Shown: piece by piece, positions 58,238 through 64,000 of the stretch
Layout of the letters: every line of letters starts with the position of its first letter
Position numbering within the stretch: position 1 is the stretch's first letter
Source: Apostichopus japonicus
Lineage: Eukaryota > Echinodermata > Holothuroidea > Aspidochirotida > Stichopodidae
NCBI RefSeq assembly: GCF_037975245.1
Contig: NC_092572.1
Location: 27,885,989-27,949,988, forward strand
Reading direction: 5' to 3'
Length of the DNA: 64,000 nucleotides
Position numbers and translations under genes: made by a program
Notes under the pieces: generated by a model
What the model was told of the DNA's origin: nothing
Seen by the model: the letters and a program-made list of their open reading frames with translations, nothing else
Database searches by the model: none

Positions 58238-58424
58238 TTCTACATAACATATTTTCCATTCCACAAGAATCTGTCAATGTGTTGAAAAGAACACTACAAG
58301 TTGCCTCACTGACAGTCACTGTCACATTCGTTCCTCCAAGAAAAGAGGAAAACTGGAGAATCTTCTGACAAACAGAACAGTTTGGCTGAAGATTTCTACC
58401 TCTGTCAGTTGGCAAAGCACTTGC
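58238..58424 (-). CDS. Cys-rich extracellular exon, possibly saposin-like
   Basis: It lies between acceptor TTTAGATCCAG (AG at 58425-58426) and a perfect donor GTAAGT after TGTAGAA. The 187 bases encode ASALPTDRGRNLQPNCSVCQ, KILQFSSFLGG, TNVTVTVSEATC, SVLFNTLTDSC, then MLCR. N-glycosylation sites are NCS and NVT. The start looks like the end of a signal peptide and early mature region. The CxxC followed by two later Cys about 25 and 11 residues apart resembles a saposin-type domain, but the match is loose. It ends in phase 1. No partner exon was identified. Confidence 0.45.
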
Positions 58425-58952
58425 CTGGATCTAAACAATCATCAGTTATCATTTTGGAAAGTGGCTAAAAAGGAAGAAAAAGAGTTTAGTAAAATGAAAT
58501 TTGATGCTCAAATAGGTTCTATATGCAGATGGCCCAAAAAATTCTTAACACCCATAAACACCCATAAAAAGAAGCTTTTTCGGCACTGAAAGTTAAACAA
58601 AAAAAAGTATATCCTACACAGACATGAAAAATACAAGATAGTCACAACAATGAATCTTATTTTTTTGTTCAGGATGATAATAGGTGTCTTACATAGGCAG
58701 CAGATTTGTAAGTTTACAGTGAACAGATGTATGATAAGATTTGATTTGATTTGATTCCATCTGTCCCCTCATTTCATGGGAAATTTGTGAAAGTGAGATT
58801 CTACAGTTTATTTGAAGATTTAATTTTGCAGGAGGAAATCAAATTTACTGAATATGTGATATCTTTAATAGAAAGTGATAATGCATGAAGCAGATATATA
58901 ATTAATTTCTAAGTTCCTTTGAGGTATTTATATTATTAAATTATATACTTAC
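58425..58952. other. No recognisable feature
   Basis: Non-coding sequence between the two minus-strand exons. A signal-peptide exon for the 58238-58424 exon could lie here but I did not find one. Confidence 0.45.
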
Positions 58953-59190
58953 CTTGCTAATACAGCTTCTCTTGCAGGTCTCTGCGGCCAGCTGCTATTA
59001 AAGCCTCTCCCAGTACTCTGAATGTGGCTTGACTTCCATTTCTCTGTTTCCAAGTCAACAACATCTGATAAACAGTTTCCTTGTGTCCCTGGTTGGTATA
59101 ATCTCTCTCAAGGTTATAAAGCTTTGAGTCATCTAGTCCAAGATTTCTACCTACAGCTTTCCATTCATTTTTAATTTCCTCTGAGAGATC
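58953..59190 (-). CDS. Death-domain exon (C-terminus of an adaptor or receptor)
   Basis: After acceptor CATATTACAG (AG at 59191-59192) the exon opens in phase 0 with DLSEEIKNEWKAVGRNLGLD, then a NLERDY segment, then YQMLLTWKQRNGSQATFRVL and GEALIAAGRRDLQEKLY, and a TAG at 58957-58959. This is a complete six-helix death domain of about 77 residues, with the family's W (EWK), the LxxLE turn, the MLxxW helix and the LxxAL...GRxDL...L end. Death domains mediate homotypic assembly in apoptosis and NF-kB pathways. The domain is C-terminal. The N-terminal partner domains must lie above 59190. A splice donor (CAAG|GTAAGT) follows only four bases after the stop, so the 3' UTR is probably spliced. Confidence 0.88.
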
Positions 59191-59393
59191 CTGTAATATG
59201 ATCAGAGTTAATGTATATTGAGTGTTATCTGAGTTGAACATACATAAACTATATCAGTTTTCTATCAGGTCCACTGTCTAAAGTATTTAATAATTTTTGA
59301 TGCATTGATTACAGAGTGAAGTAAAAGTTACCTCAATCATGTTCCAATAATTTTTCACAAATTATACGATAGCTGACACCTTCTGTATATTAA

Positions 59394-59394
<1 letters not shown>

Positions 59395-59489
<95 letters not shown>
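59395..59489. repeat. (TA)n microsatellite, about 95 bp
   Basis: Uninterrupted TA dinucleotides abutting the left end of the TIR element. Confidence 0.98.
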
Positions 59490-59491
<2 letters not shown>

Positions 59492-61663
59492 GCAGGGTCA
59501 AGCGGTAACGGAGGGACATTTGACTGTTTTCCTTACACATTTTGTCTCTCTTTGCATAAGTTTGAGGGAGTATGTTGCAATTTCTTTTGTGGTTATCTAG
59601 ACAGGTAGTTACTTGCTTCATACCCATAAACTTAATTCTTGTGGCTGTTACTGTAGGGAAAATATGGCATGATAAACATCATGGTAACGGAGGGACACCA
59701 AATTAACACGTGTTTTCACACGTTTTTTGGAAGATGTCAAATCCACTGTTCTTAGGTTGCACTGACCATGTAACTTATATCAGGTGTTGGCTGGTACATT
59801 GCTTCACATACACCATGGAAAAATGAGATGAACAGGCATCAATTGTCAAATCTACAGCTGATTTCGTACAGTAACGGAGGGACAATTCCGATGGTAACGG
59901 AGGGACACAAAATGTTCAGTGTTGTTTAGTGTTGCCTTTTGCCTGTTTTTGCTGCTTAGATTCAATATTTTTATTGCTGTTGGACTAAAAGTTATATTAC
60001 TTAGGGAAACAAGGATAAGAACATTAATCCAACAGCTATGTTCACCAAAACATTAGCAATTTTAGTTGTTAATAAATATGTAAGAAAAAATAGTAAGAAA
60101 TTGATTAAAAGAACAAGTTTAAACAGACCACTCTTCATCATTTAGCACTCTCTAACTGCATTATTAGCAACTGTTGGGGAGGGGGGGGGGAGGAGGGCTG
60201 GTGGCTAGTGCACTTCAAAACAAGTCAGTAAATCACATATTTACAATAGACAGTTCACAGGTACTGTACTGGACCATGTGCAGAAAGGAAATTTCATTAC
60301 AGTAGTATGACAGTCACATTTTGTCTTCCAAATACTACTAGTACTTTGCAGAAACCACTTAGTGCAATAATTGATACTGGGCTTAAAAGTGAAATGCTGA
60401 GGTAACTTCTAACTTTAATGATACCACCATACTGTAATAATGCAGTGGTATTATAAAATTTAACAACTATCAACAATAATAATACAAAAACATTTTGAGA
60501 CATAACATGATACAGTTACAGTAGCTAGTGTACTGCAGAGGTTCAGTATGCCTGAATGTAATATTTGTGGATTAGAAACTATAGATGAATTAACTTCCTG
60601 CGATTTTTTATAAACTCAAAACAAAACAACAATATCATAAAAATAAAAGACAATATTCCAATCACAACTATGCTTTGAAGATGTCTGCAAACTTTTCTAT
60701 TATTTTTAATCCTGATCAACAAATTTTGAGTTTGCTCTTGCTGAAGGAAAGTGGCTTTGGAAGCTCTTGCAAATGGAAGAAAATGTCCTTGATTCTCACA
60801 GCTGAAATATTGCTCACAGTTTTGAACTGGTTGGCAATCAGCAGTGTATGAATGAAAACTTCCATTCTGTACCTTCCAGCCAGTGTTTGTGGTGTGTTTT
60901 TTTTTCTAACTCAAATGTAGCTTTTCTTGACTTCCATAACTTCACATTCTGAGGAATTTATTAATGTTAGTCAAGCTGTTGTTCTCCTCACATAAACAGG
61001 AAGTCGAGAATTCCATTTTAAGAACACAACTACTTAGCAAGTAAACTCCCATTGGCAGGAATCTGTGCACAATCTTGCATTAAACAATTGTCCCTCTGTT
61101 ACCAGTAACGGAGGGACACTACTTCACTTGTTCTTCATTTTAGCATAAAAGTAGCTAACTCCTTGGTTTAACTTTTCTTTAGTGGTTAACCCTATGAAAG
61201 TGTTTTATACAAATTATGAAATTTTTCCAGCATTGAATGACTGAGAAATTAAAAAAAATGTATTTTTTTGGTAACGGAGGGACAGGTAACGGAGGGACAA
61301 ATCAGGTAATTAGCAATTACTGCTAATTAACAATTTATAGACATTGAAGGGGAATTATTCCTGTGATATGCATAATATTGACCATGACTACTAGGCTGTG
61401 TAAGTAATCTTTCTAAGTCATCTTTGTACTAGGAAAAAATTGGTTTTAAAAATATCCCCAAAATTCAATAATTTTTGGCATAACACAAGTGTAAATTGGC
61501 ATGTGTTATATATGTCTATAACTTTTTATTAAATTAGTATATTTTTGTTCTGCAAGCACAGTGGTAAAATATAACTCTTTACCTATCTAGCCATACCACA
61601 TTTGACCATGTTCTGTACATTTCCAATTTCAACCCAATTGTTACATTTCCCTTGACCCTGCCC
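59490..61663. mobile_element. TIR element with eight GGTAACGGAGGGACA words (2.17 kb)
   Basis: The ends are exact 13-base inverted repeats GGGCAGGGTCAAG (59490-59502 and the complement at 61651-61663), each embedded in TA repeats, so a TA target is likely. The word GGTAACGGAGGGACA, or one base off, occurs at 59504-59518, 59683-59697, 59870-59884, 59893-59907, 61104-61118, 61270-61284 and 61285-61299. One inverted copy is at 61089-61103. The words cluster in the two ends and are absent from the middle. No transposase or long frame is present, so it looks non-autonomous. I do not recognise the family. Confidence 0.8.
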
Positions 61664-61668
61664 ATATA

Positions 61669-61729
<61 letters not shown>
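61664..61729. repeat. (TA)n microsatellite with one CA interruption
   Basis: TA dinucleotides abutting the right end of the TIR element. A shorter TA run lies at 61964-61992. Confidence 0.97.
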
Positions 61730-61731
<2 letters not shown>

Positions 61732-61840
61732 GCAAAATATGTCACCAAAAACAGAACTAGTATTGTTCGATATAGGTGACAAACGCCTACAGTGGAATTA
61801 CGATCTTCCTTACCGGTTTCGAACCTCTGGACATACAATC

Positions 61841-61914
61841 AGCGTCCATAGCCTAGTGGTTAGGGTGTCCGCGTACAGAGCGGGAGGCCCGTGGTTCGAA
61901 TCCCGGTGGAGGCT
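61841..61914 (+). tRNA. tRNA-like gene, pseudogene or SINE head
   Basis: The 74 bases have a perfect A-box TAGCCTAGTGG (61849-61859), a perfect B-box GGTTCGAATCC (61893-61903) and a T6 terminator at 61920-61925. Acceptor arms AGCGTCC and GGAGGCT pair at six of seven positions. The anticodon stem TCCGC/GCGGG pairs fully with one G-U. The loop GTACAGA would give anticodon ACA. The D stem has one mismatch and the T stem two, so it is probably not a working tRNA. It could be transcribed by Pol III. Confidence 0.6.
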
Positions 61915-61929
61915 GAAAGTTTTTTCACT

Positions 61930-61963
61930 GTTCTTGATTTTCCAACTCATTACGATTTTCATT

Positions 61964-61994
<31 letters not shown>

Positions 61995-62934
61995 TCACTT
62001 ACATTAGAGCATGATACAGAATGGCAGACTTAACAAGCGGCTCATAAGACACTAAATTCCAACAGTGGAGTCACTCAAAGGAATTTGTGGATTCCTCTGT
62101 CCCCCACCCCCACCCCCCCCCCCCCAATTAAGATAATGGTGACTTGGAAAATCACTGGCAATGACTTGACTATGAAAAAATCCATGACCACACTGCAGAA
62201 TAAATCAGAAAAACTCCAATAGTTGTCACTAGCTAGGTGTCTCTCAGATGTGATGAAAATAATAAATAACGCTTCTCCAAGGTACAAATTTGAAACTCCT
62301 TTGCATGCGTGCAGACCCAGAACAAGCAAATCAAAAACACTTTGACACAAACAATTGGTGACAAGTTGTGAGTCACCACCCAACTGACGTGTGTAGCACT
62401 CTCAATATATACGCAATGCATGACCTAGTTGCACATGGCACCATGTAGCCCTTGCACATAACTACAAGGAATGGCAGTGTGCCACGCACAATGCTCATGT
62501 GATTTGTTTAAAAATGTTTGCAATTTCCTCGTTCTGGGCGCATGTTTTCGTCTTGCATGATTGCAGACAAAGCGACCACTAATGGAGTTTACACCTATAG
62601 ATATCTTTGTAGTGTGGAATTTGGTGCACATCCCCATCTGTCACACATACAAATGGCATACAGCATATTCAATATAAGCACAATAAGACTTGTGACATCT
62701 TACTTTGGGTGCTGGAGTACAGATTTATATGGAATAACCTGATTGATTGAGCAACTTGGGAAAATATGTCCTAGAAACAAGCACTAGAAGAACCTGACAA
62801 TGCAAAGTCATTATCTTTTGAAACTTGACAACAGCAGTGTCATAAGTGGAAAATCTCTGTCACTTAAAAGAGTAAAGGTCAAATCCTGTTACAGTTAGTG
62901 ACATATAGGAATGCCACTCGTCGAAGATATTGTG
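61930..62934. other. No recognisable gene
   Basis: A C-rich tract lies at 62099-62125. Open frames here are short and have no signature. Confidence 0.5.
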
Positions 62935-63100
62935 GTCAAAAATTTAAAAAATGATATGAGAGTCATATTGTAAGCAGGTAGTAGATCTGTCATATTGTTG
63001 CTCCTAATTTCATTTCGGCAATTTAAGACTTAACGTTGTCTGTCACCAGGATGTCAGATATTATGAGTGCTGAATGTTTTGTCTCTCTGACATATAGAAC
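62935..63100. repeat. Dispersed repeat, copy 2
   Basis: GTAGATCTGTCATATTGTTG, then CTCCTAATTTCATTTCGGCA and GTCTGTCACCAGG, matches 38935-39090. Confidence 0.65.
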
Positions 63101-63394
63101 TGGGACCTCATAGTAGATTTCAGAAATGGTGACCACTATGGTAAAATTATCAGTGAAGCCCTAAGTATGAAATGGACCCCATTCCTAACCCATTTAACAA
63201 TAAAATTTCATTTGAATGCTGCAATTCCACCCTTCCTCAACATTAATGTGTAACCTTCTGAAAGGGTGGTATAAATCTGTAATTATTTGTTTTGGATAAG
63301 TGAAGGTAGTACACATAATATGGGGCAACAATCATCTAACTGCAAGTTTTCACCTATTCTGTCATTGGTCAAGCTATATACAGCTGTAATATTT

Positions 63395-63560
63395 TTACTA
63401 CTATCTACCTAAAATGACCTTTGAACTTTGAACAAAAAAAAGTGTTTTGGACTCAATAAGTATATTTATGCATTCCATTTTGAGTAGAGAGCTTACACAA
63501 GTTTTCAGACTTTAACCTCTGTTGACCTCAAATGGCATTTGAACTAAAAAAACAAAATGT
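63395..63560. repeat. TGACCTTTGACC-type monomer
   Basis: AAATGACCTTTGAACTTTGA, then ACTCAATAAGTATATTTATG, TTTTCAGACTTTAACCTCTG and TTGACCTCAAATGG, in the same order as the other blocks. Confidence 0.7.
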
Positions 63561-63850
63561 GTCCTCTCTCAATAACATGCATCATTGTGCTACATATGGA
63601 TTCATCCAACTTCTACTTTGTGAGTTGTTTACAAGGCTTTTGGACTTTGACTTTGGCAAGGAATCATGGAATCAAAAAAAAAAAAAAATAACAATTGTCA
63701 AATGGTGCATTCAGAGGCATACTCAGGCTTTAACTTAAGTCCTCATAAATAGCTCAAAATGGAAGGTTGGGGTAACAAAAAATTACAAATTCAAAATTTC
63801 TTCCCACTGTTTGTGTATGGGCCTGAACCTTTATGGGAGGGATAGAAATC

Positions 63851-64000
63851 ATAGTTATGTATTCTAATACTCAGCCCTGTTCTAGCATAGTTTGTGTACT
63901 CCTACTCAGTCCTGTTCTAGCATAGTTATGTGTTCTCATACTCAGCCCTGTTCTAGCATAGTAATGTGTACTCATACTCAGCCCTGTTATGGCATAGTTA
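63851..64000. repeat. Minisatellite, 35-36 bp unit, running off the window
   Basis: CATAGTTATGTGTTCTCATA, then CTCAGCCCTGTTCTAG, starts at 63850, 63886, 63921, 63957 and 63993. Confidence 0.93.

Noticed and set aside
59355-59627. 90-codon minus frame with YIYIYI run
   Set aside because: Translated TA microsatellite.
61652-62014. 120-codon frame with YIYIYIY runs
   Set aside because: Translated TA microsatellite plus the tRNA-like element.
63851-64000. CRISPR-like array (regular 36-base spacing)
   Set aside because: The whole unit repeats with no unique spacers, so it is a minisatellite. The genome is eukaryotic.
1-64000. Bacterial or phage origin of any segment
   Set aside because: No ribosome binding sites, operon packing or long uninterrupted genes. 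Splice sites, SINEs and LINEs occur throughout.

Overview
The window looks like a stretch of animal nuclear genome that is poor in genes and rich in repeats, most likely from a marine invertebrate deuterostome. It has no operons, rRNA or long uninterrupted genes. It does have short exons with consensus splice sites, tRNA-derived SINEs, LINE 3' ends, hAT elements and MITEs with 8-bp target duplications, satellites and TA microsatellites. Echinoderm, and possibly sea cucumber, is my inference from repeat character (many TGACCTTTGACC-type monomers, abundant TAGGCCTA words) and from a death-domain exon. It was not tested by any search.

Layout. 1-1360 holds nothing recognisable. 1361-4367 is a tandem satellite of about 220 bp. 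4527-5339 (minus) is a terminal exon with a beta-propeller look. 5575-6600 holds three diverged copies of a unit with two conserved hairpins. 8915-9656 and 15064-15260 are halves of a degenerate monomer array split by a 5.4-kb hAT element (9665-15055). That element carries a second hAT (10376-14996), which in turn carries a LINE 3' end. 15.6-18.2 kb holds a long palindrome and two back-to-back MITEs. 18268-20463 and 23116-25053 are two copies of an unusual element built from GGTAAAA and TTACCGCGGTAA words. 26-31 kb holds two hAT MITEs, a palindromic tandem repeat and a SINE.

Genes. 32659-35331 (minus) holds the last three exons of a DHHC palmitoyltransferase of the ZDHHC3/7 type: the last membrane helix, the TTxE-like segment and the C-terminal tail. 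The catalytic DHHC exon was not found. 44081-44214 and 47554-47753 (plus) are the last two exons of a rhodopsin-class GPCR (TM7, then helix 8 and tail), with compatible splice phase. A weaker GPCR-like exon lies on the opposite strand at 41322-41657. 58953-59190 (minus) encodes a complete death domain ending in a stop. 58238-58424 (minus) is a Cys-rich, glycosylation-rich exon that could be saposin-like. Two further candidate exons (29579-29731 and 45631-45819) are weak. All genes are partial, so no pathway linking them can be read from the window.

Mobile and structured DNA dominates the rest: two adjacent LINE reverse-transcriptase C-termini (37735-38880), a 411-bp foldback element (44668-45078), an inverted pair of hammerhead-like motifs of the kind seen in Penelope-like elements (48186-48550), minisatellites, and a 2.17-kb TIR element (59490-61663) embedded in TA microsatellite that carries eight copies of a 15-bp word. 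A tRNA-like gene with intact Pol III boxes and an oligo-T terminator lies at 61841-61914.
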